From the NCBI GenBank assembly GCA_031415655.1, contig JANOSD010000029.1, positions 1 through 64,000 of the forward strand: DNA of 64,000 nucleotides, given 5' to 3'. The stretch comes from JAKOVR01 sp031415655. GTDB lineage: Bacteria > Actinomycetota > Acidimicrobiia > Acidimicrobiales > Acidimicrobilacustridaceae. Position 1 is the first letter of the stretch; the number at the start of each line of letters is the position of its first letter. A program made the translations under genes and the position numbers. Shown here in pieces: positions 45,101 through 52,684 of the stretch. Below the pieces are notes generated by a model. That model made no database searches. It was not told the DNA's origin and was given only the letters and a program-made list of their open reading frames with translations.

Positions 45101-46734
45101 ACGAGATCGTCCTCGCTGATCCGTCTCACAACCCCGGCTCCCAGACTCTGTTGCCGGTCACCGGCACCTACCTCGTGGCCGCCACCGGCGGCTTCGTGGA
45201 CGGCTCCTCAGTGCTTACGGTTGCGCGAGCAGCGGTCGATCCCCTCCCGATCGTTCTGAACGATCCCGCTGGACGTACCGGCACGGTTCCGGTCTCGGGT
45301 CAGGCCCAGGCCTTTCGTTTCGTCATGAACCAGCCCGGCGACGTCACGGTCTCCATGGGGCTCAACCAACCTGGTTCGGGTTTGACCACCTACGTGCTTC
45401 GGGATAGCTCGGGCATTCTGGTTGAGACCGCAACCGGGCACTACCAGCTCGTGCCAGGGGACTACACCCTGCATGTCTTTTTTCCTCAACCAAGTGAGGT
45501 TCCGGGTGAGTTCAGGGTGTGGATCTCCACACCACAGATCACCGCACCGCTGGTTGTCGATGATCCGGATGGGCTCGTCGTCGGGGTAGACATCCCGCGG
45601 CGGACGTACCGCATCCCGGTGACCCTTGCGGCTGGGGTGCCCGTGTGGTTCTGGAGTGACGAGTTCACGATCAACAACGCCCACCTTGAGCGAGCCGGGG
45701 AGGCGGTGGCGTGTGGTTTCAATTGCCCCTTCACACCGCTCGTGGCGGGCGAGTACGAGCTGGTTGGCGTGGCCAGTTACGAACTCGGGCCGACGGCGTT
45801 TGCGGTGAGCTCGGTCAAGATGCGCCCGCTTGTTATCGACGGACCGGCGCAGGCGTTCCCGTTCACTGTTTCCGGCGAAGAGGTCTTATTCCCCTTCGAG
45901 GTTTCGACCGCCAACACCGGGGTTTCCATCTCGGTGACGGGCGGTGATCAGAGCCCGTACAAGGTTGGACTGCTTGCGCCCGACGGATCGAGCTTGGGAT
46001 CAGCTGTCGGCAACGGTGATCACGCCACGGTCCTCGAGTCAGTTGGCACGTACACGGTGGTAGCGGGCCGATTTCCGGCGGGAACAGTCATCACCATCGA
46101 GGTGCGGTCTGCCGCGGTGATTCCGGCCAGTCTCAATAGTCCTGCCGGGACACCCATGGTGGAGCCAATGCCCGGTCGTGTCGTGATGCTCCGACTCGAC
46201 ACCGCTCAGATCCCGGCCTCGGCGACGTGGAACGGTGACACCCTGGTGGCTTTTGCGTTGGTCGGACCTGGTGCGGCGAATGCTGAGATCTCCGTCGTTG
46301 GTGGCGAACTTGAGCGCGACCCCGTGCTTACCCGGTGGGAACTCCGGCTGACATCCGGGCATACCCGGTTCATTGCTGTGGCGATCCGACCGATCTCGGG
46401 AGCCCTCGGTTCGGTGCAAGGCTTTTTCAGCACTGAGGTGGAGGTCGGGACGACCACCCAAAACGGCCAGCCGACTCGGCTTGCCTTTTCGATTCCCGGA
46501 CAGGTGGTCCGGGTGTCGCTCCTCGGGCCCTCGGACCGCCTCGGGGTTCGGCTCGGAGAACTCGTGGGCGTCGCCGGACTTCATGTCGCTCCTAGTGGCG
46601 GACCTTGCCTCCGCCGGTACTTCGGGGATCCGATCGGTGCCGAGAGCGGCGTCGACTTTCTGGGCCTCAACGGTGGTGTGTGCTTCCTGCCCGACACCCT
46701 CGACACGGGCTCGGCCCTCGTCCGCTTTGTGTAG
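42133..46734 (+). CDS. Large secreted repeat-domain surface protein
   Basis: The 1533-residue protein has a clear Sec signal peptide (basic MRRRSSR, hydrophobic core, cleavage after AVA at about residue 30). Three tandem domains of about 130 residues follow (about 75-460). Each begins with RVMDTRIG or RRADTRI, has NVTVVNPTTEGFLTVWPNG-like and LN(F/V)RAG strands, and ends with (V/I)DV IVD(L/I)NGWY-type residues. This is an actinobacterial extracellular beta-domain of unknown ligand. The remaining 1000 residues are mainly beta, with Ig-like and PPC-like segments (PSIVPGGSKVYSFSATAGDV). No sortase motif, membrane anchor or catalytic site is visible, so it is probably released or wall-associated through its repeats. 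A short GGGSL triple repeat lies in domain 1. Confidence 0.8.
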   Translation: MRRRSSRVVSFLVAAVVALPFVCATPAVAVGAMDSAEVFAVDGTESGSAPKPMLGAAPSLVPSPAGFTATIGGEIGGTLVPITPTRVMDTRIGLGGGSLGGGSLGGGTRVLDLSAAVGTTEYPVIAVSLNVTLTGASTATHLTLWGNAASSPPAISNLNIGPGEIIANAATVETGGDAVIALRNNSGTVDVIVDLNGWYMSADAAAGGAYVPVTPERVMDTRIGQGGPALVGGTNRDLQPYSYRGTGAIPEPSAVVLNVTVVNPTTEGFLTVWPNGRPQPNTSNLNFRAGDVVANAVTVAVGDAQRVQLAMPPGTNGDVIVDILGYVRPLPVSTGGIHAVVPRRRADTRITAPVTPAMPLPFSVAGGGVPASGVAAVIVNLTATNVSADTHLTMWPSGSPQPDASSLNVRAGVTRANQVTVPVGTDGEVQVATNSGSTDVIVDIVGWVPKPYGASGSFDAVIDTPPGPIDASATGVFTIKGTIDPYGDDTSGGGVADVSLFVDGLLAGRPRVDPSTFPLSWSAEISAPSGGSHLISALVVGRSGSPDWSEITVDLTIPPPDTNLAGPHTKMIAASSGLDPAGPTVLQFSFSTEAPLSLAPNDVVVLPPTALAPRGLLRRVVGVRRVAGGSSISTAPAELEDVFGRFSVDVTRALGDSPSGVSLPASGTYALPGPAPTTFDAAGSVAIAGSFSVVRRAQRPSTFITPVPKAEPFDAAVSAQMAVAGDITVTPAAPALVPVAARQTVGSIAAADPLTISGGGVTVEADVSLEASVSVEVSGAIMGPVVARTVGNAAVSVDVQVPASPVTATSTVPVADLNLGAPDGLAYGSVVSTVKVTAAIRAADAGGDFGGIATATTLANSATTVDSLHYPIGNQGWGRASSGNLSVFGAGGRSPNPLVGLPFGGFTPLAVLPGALGTLGPPTRARIPIGLELPFAMESDGPSIVPGGSKVYSFSATAGDVVNVEPGRWVSDPAPGFRRGGVRIARADTNEIVLADPSHNPGSQTLLPVTGTYLVAATGGFVDGSSVLTVARAAVDPLPIVLNDPAGRTGTVPVSGQAQAFRFVMNQPGDVTVSMGLNQPGSGLTTYVLRDSSGILVETATGHYQLVPGDYTLHVFFPQPSEVPGEFRVWISTPQITAPLVVDDPDGLVVGVDIPRRTYRIPVTLAAGVPVWFWSDEFTINNAHLERAGEAVACGFNCPFTPLVAGEYELVGVASYELGPTAFAVSSVKMRPLVIDGPAQAFPFTVSGEEVLFPFEVSTANTGVSISVTGGDQSPYKVGLLAPDGSSLGSAVGNGDHATVLESVGTYTVVAGRFPAGTVITIEVRSAAVIPASLNSPAGTPMVEPMPGRVVMLRLDTAQIPASATWNGDTLVAFALVGPGAANAEISVVGGELERDPVLTRWELRLTSGHTRFIAVAIRPISGALGSVQGFFSTEVEVGTTTQNGQPTRLAFSIPGQVVRVSLLGPSDRLGVRLGELVGVAGLHVAPSGGPCLRRYFGDPIGAESGVDFLGLNGGVCFLPDTLDTGSALVRFV
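42415..42458 (+). repeat. 15-bp minisatellite in the secreted protein gene
   Basis: GGCGGAGGTTCTCTG, GGCGGAGGTTCTCTC and a partial third unit code for GGGSLGGGSLGGGT in the first loop of domain 1. It is a flexible linker that may vary in length. Confidence 0.75.
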
Positions 46735-46776
46735 ACCCGCATCGGTGGATCGGGCATCCCGTCCGGCCCGAGCAAC

Positions 46777-46830
46777 CCGGTTCTGGATGGGATTCCGCCC
46801 GTTTGCGGGCGGAATCCCATCCAGAACCGG
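46777..46830. repeat. Very strong 25-bp perfect hairpin, family C, copy 2
   Basis: Arms 46777-46801 and 46806-46830 are perfectly complementary over 25 bp with a TTTG loop, 42 bases after the stop of the secreted protein. The inner sequence GATTCCGCCCG is shared with the hairpin at 39203. It could end transcription, stabilise the long mRNA, or be a dispersed palindromic repeat. No T-run follows. Confidence 0.85.
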
Positions 46831-46955
46831 GACCGGACACCAAAGTCGGTCGGCGTCACGGCTCGGCTCAGCTTGCGCTGCCCTGCCTTTCCCGCGGCCC
46901 GGCCCGCCTTGCGCGAAAGTGACGGCCATCGTCCGAACCACCAAGGAGCATGCTG

Positions 46956-47402
46956 ATGATCGAGACCGTGATCGAGAAGTGGCACCGGCACCTACGGGGC
47001 CAGTTGCCGGGCGGGCTCGACGAGTTGCTCGCTGACGACGTGGTGTTCTACTCGCCGATCGTCTACACGCCGCAGGAAGGTAAGGCACTCACGTCGCTCT
47101 ACCTCCACGCGGCGGCGCAGGCTCTTCCCGGTGACGCCAATCGCGAGCCGGGTGCCCCGGTGGAGAGCAACGCACCCGGCGGCTTTCGCTACACAAAGGA
47201 GGTCATGGCGGGTGATACCGCCGTGCTCGAGTTCGAGACCACGGTGCAGGGCAAGTACGTCAACGGCGTCGACATCATCTGCTGCAACGACGCTGGCCAG
47301 ATCATCGAGTTCCGGGTGATGATCCGTCCGTTGCAGGCGGTGAATCTCGTGCACGAGCAGATGCGGACCATGCTCGAATCGATGAAGCCCGCCGACGGCT
47401 GA
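46956..47402 (+). CDS. NTF2/SnoaL-like protein
   Basis: The 148-residue product has the NTF2-like pattern of an N-terminal helix (IETVIEKWHRHLRGQLP), an ADDVVFYSPIV strand and four C-terminal strands ending FRVMIRPLQAVNLVHEQM. The ATG at 46956 is chosen because AAGGAG at 46943-46948 lies 7 bases upstream; the ATG at 46950 is too close. Such proteins bind small hydrophobic ligands or act as isomerases or hydrolases; no catalytic set can be named. It is upstream of the MDMPI-like gene in the same direction, but the substrates need not be related. Confidence 0.75.
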   Translation: MIETVIEKWHRHLRGQLPGGLDELLADDVVFYSPIVYTPQEGKALTSLYLHAAAQALPGDANREPGAPVESNAPGGFRYTKEVMAGDTAVLEFETTVQGKYVNGVDIICCNDAGQIIEFRVMIRPLQAVNLVHEQMRTMLESMKPADG

Positions 47403-47457
47403 TCCCGATCCGCCCCCTGCGGGGCCGAGCTCGGCCGCCCTATGGCAGGCTGCTGAC

Positions 47458-48345
47458 ATGCAACTGACGCCGGTGTATGGAACGGATCCGCTCATCACGC
47501 TCGACGGCCCACCCGGAGGTATCGCCGGGCCGGCGATCCGACAACGGCAGCGCCTGGCATCGATCGTGACGACGTTCACCGACGAACAGTGGGACCACCC
47601 GAGCCGATGTGATGGCTGGTCGAACCGAGACGTGATCGCTCACCTCGACAGCACCAACGGCTTTTGGAACTTTTCGATGGCGGCCGGCTTGGCGGGCGAA
47701 CCAAGCCAGTTCCTTTCGACGTTCGATCCCGTGGCCACCCCGGCCCAACTGGTAGCGGGGACGGCGGCGATGTCGACCGCCGAGGTGCGTGATGCCTTCC
47801 TCGTTTCCACGTCGACACTGACCGACCGCTGGGCCACGCTCACCGATGACGAGTGGACGGTGCTGGCTGAAGCCCCCCCCGGGCACCTCACAATGGGAGC
47901 GGTGATCCACCATGCGTTGTGGGATTCGTGGATCCACGAGCGCGACATTCTGCTGCCCCTCGGACTCACGCCTGATGAAGAGGCCGACGAGATTGCGGCA
48001 TCGCTCCGATACGTCGCTGCGCTGAGCCCCGCCTTCTCCCGCAGCCGTGGCGCCACAGATCCTGGTGTGCTGGCCATCGATGTCCATGACCCGTCCGTTG
48101 TCGCATTGGTCGTCGCCACCGATCGTGTCGCCGTGACCGATGGCCGGGTGACCGATGGCCGGGTCACCGATGGCGGGCTGACGGGTGGCCGGGTGGGTGG
48201 TGCGCCCGACCTCACCCTCACCGGCAACGCGGTCGAACTGCTCGAAGCGCTGAGCTTCCGAGCGCCCCTCGTCCAACCGATCGATTCATCGGTCGCCTGG
48301 TTGGTGAACGGTCTGGCCGAGGTGTTCGACCTCCTCGACGGGTGA
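47458..48345 (+). CDS. Maleylpyruvate isomerase-like (MDMPI/DinB) protein
   Basis: The 295-residue protein has the TIGR03083/MDMPI N-terminal four-helix domain: RQRLASIVTTFTDEQWDHPS, RCDGWSNRDVIAHL, and a third metal-site segment HHALWDSWIHERDI. Metal-binding His are at HL and in HHALWDSWIHERD. A C-terminal SCP2-like domain follows. Mycothiol-dependent isomerases and transferases of this family are typical of actinobacteria. The substrate is unknown. A four-unit VTDGR repeat (48133-48192) is inserted in the linker before the last strand pair. The ATG 47458 lacks a strong ribosome site. Confidence 0.78.
   Translation: MQLTPVYGTDPLITLDGPPGGIAGPAIRQRQRLASIVTTFTDEQWDHPSRCDGWSNRDVIAHLDSTNGFWNFSMAAGLAGEPSQFLSTFDPVATPAQLVAGTAAMSTAEVRDAFLVSTSTLTDRWATLTDDEWTVLAEAPPGHLTMGAVIHHALWDSWIHERDILLPLGLTPDEEADEIAASLRYVAALSPAFSRSRGATDPGVLAIDVHDPSVVALVVATDRVAVTDGRVTDGRVTDGGLTGGRVGGAPDLTLTGNAVELLEALSFRAPLVQPIDSSVAWLVNGLAEVFDLLDG
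48133..48192 (+). repeat. 15-bp minisatellite in the MDMPI-like gene
   Basis: GTGACCGATGGCCGG occurs twice exactly (48133-48147 and 48148-48162), followed by two diverged copies, GTCACCGATGGCGGG and CTGACGGGTGGCCGG. It encodes VTDGRVTDGRVTDGGLTGGR, probably a loop. Confidence 0.8.
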
Positions 48346-48665
48346 ACCCCGCCTGTCGCACCCCGCCCGTGCGCGCTCGTCCGTACCGCTTGCCGAGAAT
48401 GCAGCGTCGGATGCTGCACAGTTGTTGATCGGGCGCGGTTGCCTTGCGGCATTGAGCCGACAGGGCTACGTGATGTCGTGCCCCACGCCGCGCGCCGCAC
48501 GCCGTGGGAAGGACTGGCGGAACGTCCCCTCGACGGTGGATCGGAACACGCCTTGGCGGGTCGCACTCGGCTCGACGCGCTCGCTCCGACGTGCCAAGTG
48601 CTCAGCGGCACCACGTGACGTACCTTGCTCGGCACCACGTTCGGCACCGGATGCGGTAGACATGG
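48346..48665. other. Gene-free interval between converging genes
   Basis: No gene, RNA or clear terminator is seen. GGCACCACGT-type strings recur three times between 48607 and 48649. Confidence 0.4.
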
Positions 48666-50183
48666 TCAGCCGGTGAAGGCGGGCGTGACCACGGGGATCG
48701 GGTTGGTCGTGGTGGGCGCAGTCGTGGCCGGCACGGCAGCGAGACACGGAGCAGGATCAGCGGCGGTAACCATGGCGCCGGCATCGACTGCACCACTGCT
48801 CCCCTTCGCCGAAACCGGCCCGCCCACCGATTCGTCGGCACTGCTCGCACCACCGTCGAGGCCGGCGTCGGACCCACGAGCGGGCCCGCTCGTGGCCGCA
48901 TTGCCGTCGGTGATCGACTCGACGATCGGCCCGAGGAAATCGTCCTCGATCCAATCGCTTGGAGGTGTGGTGCCTTGGCCCGGAACCAGGCCTGATGGCG
49001 GATAGTAGGGGAGAAGGGCCGGGTCGGCCACGGGCGGGCACGGACTCTTCACGTATGTCCCGTTGCGCACCACCACCAGATCGAGGCTGGGGATCACGTA
49101 GATGTACTGACCGTCGTGACCTCGGGCCGAGTAGTACGGCGGAACCGTTCCGTTGTTGCCGAGATCGAGCCACCACTGATAGCCATAGCCGCTATAGGTA
49201 GTCGCCGTGTCGGTGATCGAGTCCGATGCCCACGATGCCGGCACCACTTGTTGGGTGTCCCAGCGGCCGCCTCGGAGGTAGAGCAAACCGAACCGAGCGA
49301 AGTCGCGTGAGGTGGTGTCGACGCAGCAGTAGGTGAGGGTGTTGCCGTTGGCATCACGCCACCATTCGAGCTGGTTGATGCCAATCGGATCGAGGAGTTT
49401 CTCTTGGGCGTAGGCCTCCGTCGAGCGGCCCGTCGCCTTCTTGAGCACGCCGGACAACAGCATCGAATCGCCGCTGGAGTAGTTGAATCGTGTGCCGGGG
49501 GCGACGGCCGACGGGATGCCGGCAGCAAAAGACAGCTGATCGTTTTGGGTGCCGACCATGGCGATGATCTCCGACGATGCCAGGGCTCCCGGGGCGTAGT
49601 CCTCATCCCAATCGAGCCCCGACTCCATGTGGAGCACGTGCCGCAAGGTGATCGCCGCCTTCGGTGTGCCGGCCCACTCGGGGTAGTAGGTGGTCATCGG
49701 CTCGTCGATGCTCGGGATCAGACCCTCACCGATGGCGATGCCGATGAGTGCGGACGTGAAACTCTTCGCCACTGACCAACTCGCCGCCCACGACGTGGGA
49801 CCGCTGCCGGGGGCGTACCACTCCCGAACGATGACCCCGCCCCGCACCACGACGACACCTTGGGTGTTGCGACCGTCGGCGAAGGCGTAAGCCTTCGCTT
49901 GACCAAGCGTGGCCTCGTCCATCCCGTGCGCCGACGGCGCTTCGACCAACCAGTCGTCACCCGGAACCACGGCCTTCAGGACAGGCGAGTCGTTTTGCGT
50001 TGTGGCCGCGCCAACGTGGGCCGACGGCGCCGCCACCACGAGGACAAGCGCGGCCGACGTGGCCAGCCGAAGAAGGAGTCGCCCTCGATGGTTGCGGCGT
50101 GCACCGGACCGCGTTCCCTGTCGACGGTCGAGCGGCGACGGCATTCCATCGGTTGGTTCAGTGCGTGCGTTCTTCATGGCCAT
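48666..50183 (-). CDS. Secreted serine hydrolase (NylB-like, beta-lactamase fold)
   Basis: The 505-residue product has an N-terminal basic tail and hydrophobic signal (about 35-60, ending SAHVGAA). The serine hydrolase domain carries SVAK (SxxK), FNYSSGDS (the YxN-equivalent Tyr) and RGHDGQY, replacing KTG. This set is characteristic of the 6-aminohexanoate-dimer hydrolase (NylB)/class C beta-lactamase group. A Thr/Pro/Ala-rich C-terminal tail of about 100 residues follows. It is probably exported; the substrate may be a linear amide, ester or peptide. It diverges from the lipoprotein at 50310. Two ATG starts, at 50183 and 50177, are equally good. Confidence 0.85.
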   Translation of the reverse strand: MAMKNARTEPTDGMPSPLDRRQGTRSGARRNHRGRLLLRLATSAALVLVVAAPSAHVGAATTQNDSPVLKAVVPGDDWLVEAPSAHGMDEATLGQAKAYAFADGRNTQGVVVVRGGVIVREWYAPGSGPTSWAASWSVAKSFTSALIGIAIGEGLIPSIDEPMTTYYPEWAGTPKAAITLRHVLHMESGLDWDEDYAPGALASSEIIAMVGTQNDQLSFAAGIPSAVAPGTRFNYSSGDSMLLSGVLKKATGRSTEAYAQEKLLDPIGINQLEWWRDANGNTLTYCCVDTTSRDFARFGLLYLRGGRWDTQQVVPASWASDSITDTATTYSGYGYQWWLDLGNNGTVPPYYSARGHDGQYIYVIPSLDLVVVRNGTYVKSPCPPVADPALLPYYPPSGLVPGQGTTPPSDWIEDDFLGPIVESITDGNAATSGPARGSDAGLDGGASSADESVGGPVSAKGSSGAVDAGAMVTAADPAPCLAAVPATTAPTTTNPIPVVTPAFTG

Positions 50184-50309
50184 CGACGGTAGCGGGCTCC
50201 GGTCGCTCGCGGTCGGTGTACCCGTTGCCTGAGCTACCTGGCGTCGGCGCTACGAGCCGCAGGTCCGCGGTTGTGCACGAGCGATCGGTAGCGTCGGTAC
50301 CCTCGTTGC

Positions 50310-50850
50310 ATGCGCCAATCACGGGGAACGGTCTCGCTCGCACTCCTCGCAATTGGTCTCACGGCGTGCGGAGGGGCGAAGGATGCAGCGCCCACGTCGT
50401 CGGCCGGCGCAGGCAACTCGAGCATCGCTCAGGGTGCTGCGCCGGGCACCACGCTGGCGGTCGTGCGATCAGTGTTGGCCGAGATGGCCGATCCGCCGGG
50501 AGCGGAAGGCCGCACGTTGAGCCTGGTGCGCTACACGATCGCGCCTGGCGCCAAGCTCGCTCCGCACATCCACCCAGGGGTGCAGATGGCATCGATCGAA
50601 TCGGGCACGCTGAGCTACACGATCGAGTCGGGCACGGCGGGTGATTCGCCGCGCCGGGGCCACCACCGACGAGCGGCTCGAAGGGCCGGCAACCACCAAG
50701 CTTGGCCCGGGGGACTCGGTCGACGAGGTAGCCGGGATGGTGCACTTCGGCGCCAACGAGACCGACCGTCCAATCGTGATCCTCGCGTCATTGCTCACCG
50801 TTTCCGGCGAGGGATTGTCGGTCACGGTTGGCACCACGGCCGCACCTTGA
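50310..50850 (+). pseudogene. Cupin-like lipoprotein with one frameshift
   Basis: The start at ATG 50310 gives a lipoprotein signal (LALLAIGLTACGG) and a cupin segment with APHIHPGVQMASIESGTLSY. At about 50637 a G-run shifts the frame; the second frame continues VIRRAGATTDERLEGPAT and DSVDEVAGMVHFGANETDRP to the stop at 50850. The two halves fit one beta-barrel protein of about 180 residues. One extra G in the GGCGGGTG string explains the break, so this is either a homopolymer sequencing error or a fresh mutation. Function is unknown; it would sit on the outer face of the membrane. Confidence 0.7.
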
Positions 50851-51133
50851 GCGCCGCCGCCCGCCGCCGCAAGCGGCGAGGTTGACGTTCAGTTGTCGGA
50901 ACCGAAGGTACGCACCGCGGCCTAGTAGTAGCCGTCCCATGACGTGTCGCCGTCGGTGGTGAGCCGAGCACCCACTCCACATCGGTCAGGAATGTTCTTG
51001 GCAACTCCCCGGGTGAACTGGCGGCAAGGGTTGAACAAGCTGGTAGGTGTTTCGGTTGTCGTCTTCGCACATCAACGCACACCGTGCGGGACGTGGGCCA
51101 GCACGTTAAGGAGAGGATCGATACCGACTTCGG

Positions 51134-51604
51134 TCAGTGTTCGACGGCCTTGGCCAGCTGGGTGAGGCCCTTCTCGAAGTCGCCGCCGACCGTCTTGTCC
51201 ATGTTGAAGAACAGGCCCATGACCTTGCTCATGAACGTCTTCGGCCCGACCATTCGCCACGTGACGTCGGTTCCCTCGCCGGAGCGTTTGAGCGCAAAAG
51301 TGGTGGTGCTGGTGGACTTGAACGGCTTGATGAACTGCAGGCCGACGTGGATGGTGCCGTCGGGATCGATCGCCGTGATCTCCATACGACCCGCGCCCGC
51401 CTTGCCCTTACCGGCCCACTCGTACACTGCGCCCACGCCTGACGGACTCCCGGAGTAGGTGCGTTGCATCTCCGGGTCGAGGCCTTCCCACGGTGACCAC
51501 TCGGTCCATCGATGGAAGTCGACGATGAGCGCCGTGACCACGGGCGGGCTGGCTGGAACGGACCCGGACCGAACCACTTCGAAGGTGTCCTTGGCTGTGG
51601 TCAT
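51134..51604 (-). CDS. SRPBCC-family protein
   Basis: The 156-residue product has the START/Bet v1-like SRPBCC fold: an N-terminal strand FEVVRSGSVPASPP, the VTALIVDFHRWTEWSPWEGL helix-strand, GAVYEWAGKGKAGAGRMEIT, and a long C-terminal helix (GGDFEKGLTQLAKAVEH). Such proteins bind small hydrophobic molecules. No partner gene is evident. The interval 50851-51133 holds no intact gene; on the minus strand a short open tail ends GDTSWDGYY, which may be the end of a lost gene. Confidence 0.8.
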   Translation of the reverse strand: MTTAKDTFEVVRSGSVPASPPVVTALIVDFHRWTEWSPWEGLDPEMQRTYSGSPSGVGAVYEWAGKGKAGAGRMEITAIDPDGTIHVGLQFIKPFKSTSTTTFALKRSGEGTDVTWRMVGPKTFMSKVMGLFFNMDKTVGGDFEKGLTQLAKAVEH

Positions 51605-51705
51605 GGTGTTCGCCCTCTGGTTGGGTCACCCTCCGGGGCAACATTCGCAGGCTACTTCGTGGCATTTCTTGGGCTCGCAGCGCTGCGTCGGATGGTGTGA
51701 CCTTT

Positions 51706-52515
51706 TCAGGAGTCGGCTGGCGGCACGGCACCCGCCGGTTCGGGATGCAGGGGCAGCGGTGCGCAGGTCCATCTTCCCTGCTCGCAGGTCAGTAGAGCCA
51801 TGTTCGATGCCGTTCCATCTTCGCTCAATCCCACGACCGCCATTTCTCCCCACGCGGTGTCGATCCAACGGGTGTAGGCCGAGTGGTAGTGGCCGTGCAC
51901 CACAAGTGCCGGGGTGACGGCGTCCATTACTCGAGCGAGCTGGGTGCGGTGGGCCCAACAGTTCGGCAGTTCGGCCTGCCAAGAAGCCGGTAGCCGACCG
52001 TCGGATGGGAGGTTCGGGATCGTCCACCCGGCCGGGGCATCGTGACTCACGAGGATGGTGGCGTGACCGGGGCCAGAGCACCGCTCAACGTCGTCGTCGG
52101 TGATGTGCTCGGCGTCGAACCAAGAGCGCCCCGGTGTGCGCATCGAACGGTCGATGGAGTGGGCCCCGCCGCACACCACGACGGAAACCCCGTCGAGATC
52201 GAGCCGGGCTCCCCTCGGAAGGTACGTGAGCGCTCCGCCGAGGGGCACCGCCCCGTCAACATTTGGGGCGCCCACTGTTGCGATGTCGAGCGCGAGCCGG
52301 TCGTGGTCCTCGTGGTTGCCGTCGATCCACCACAAGGGCACGGGTGCCTGGCGGGCCAACTCGATGAATCCGGAAGAGCCGGCCGGACCGGGCCACCACC
52401 CGAAGTCGCCCACTTGCAAGATGGCGTCGGCGTTCGACGACAGAGCGGCCGGGAACACCACGTGCTCCAGCCATCGAAGGTTGCCATGGGTGTCACCCAC
52501 GAGAAGCACCCGCAT
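51706..52515 (-). CDS. Calcineurin-like metallophosphoesterase
   Basis: The 269-residue product shows the five metal motifs in order: GDTHGN (D8, H10), LQVGDFGWW, DGNHED, SHDAPAG and VHGHYHS. It is a cytoplasmic phosphoesterase of the diadenosine-tetraphosphatase or exonuclease-like type; the substrate is not evident. The start at ATG 52513-52515 begins exactly at the conserved first strand MRVLLVGDTHG; the longer open frame to 53007 overlaps the next gene. A family A-like hairpin repeat lies 68 bases upstream. Confidence 0.85.
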   Translation of the reverse strand: MRVLLVGDTHGNLRWLEHVVFPAALSSNADAILQVGDFGWWPGPAGSSGFIELARQAPVPLWWIDGNHEDHDRLALDIATVGAPNVDGAVPLGGALTYLPRGARLDLDGVSVVVCGGAHSIDRSMRTPGRSWFDAEHITDDDVERCSGPGHATILVSHDAPAGWTIPNLPSDGRLPASWQAELPNCWAHRTQLARVMDAVTPALVVHGHYHSAYTRWIDTAWGEMAVVGLSEDGTASNMALLTCEQGRWTCAPLPLHPEPAGAVPPADS

Positions 52516-52582
52516 GGCGTCACCGTAGGGCCGTGACCGCCTTGACGACAGCAGGTTTCCCCGGAGGCAATTTCGCCCGAAT

Positions 52583-52627
52583 CGTGTGGGCAGGAGCCTG
52601 GTTGGTTGCGATGCTGTTGCCCAGACG
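52583..52627. repeat. Dispersed relative of the family A hairpin repeat
   Basis: GTGTGGGCAGGAG begins the element and GTTGCCCAGACG ends it, with the arms pairing as in the array at 34377. The flank TTTCGCC is also shared with the array. The loop differs (GGTTGGTTGCGATG) and matches the copy at 57176. Confidence 0.75.
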
Positions 52628-52684
52628 ATCGGTCGTGCCAGACGTCGCGTTGCCCAGCAGTGGACGTGCGGTCGAGGACGCCGT

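Noticed and set aside
50922..51030. Minus-strand tail ending GDTSWDGYY
   Set aside because: Plausible as the end of a lost protein, but an in-frame stop lies about 40 codons upstream and there is no start, so it is too short to call.
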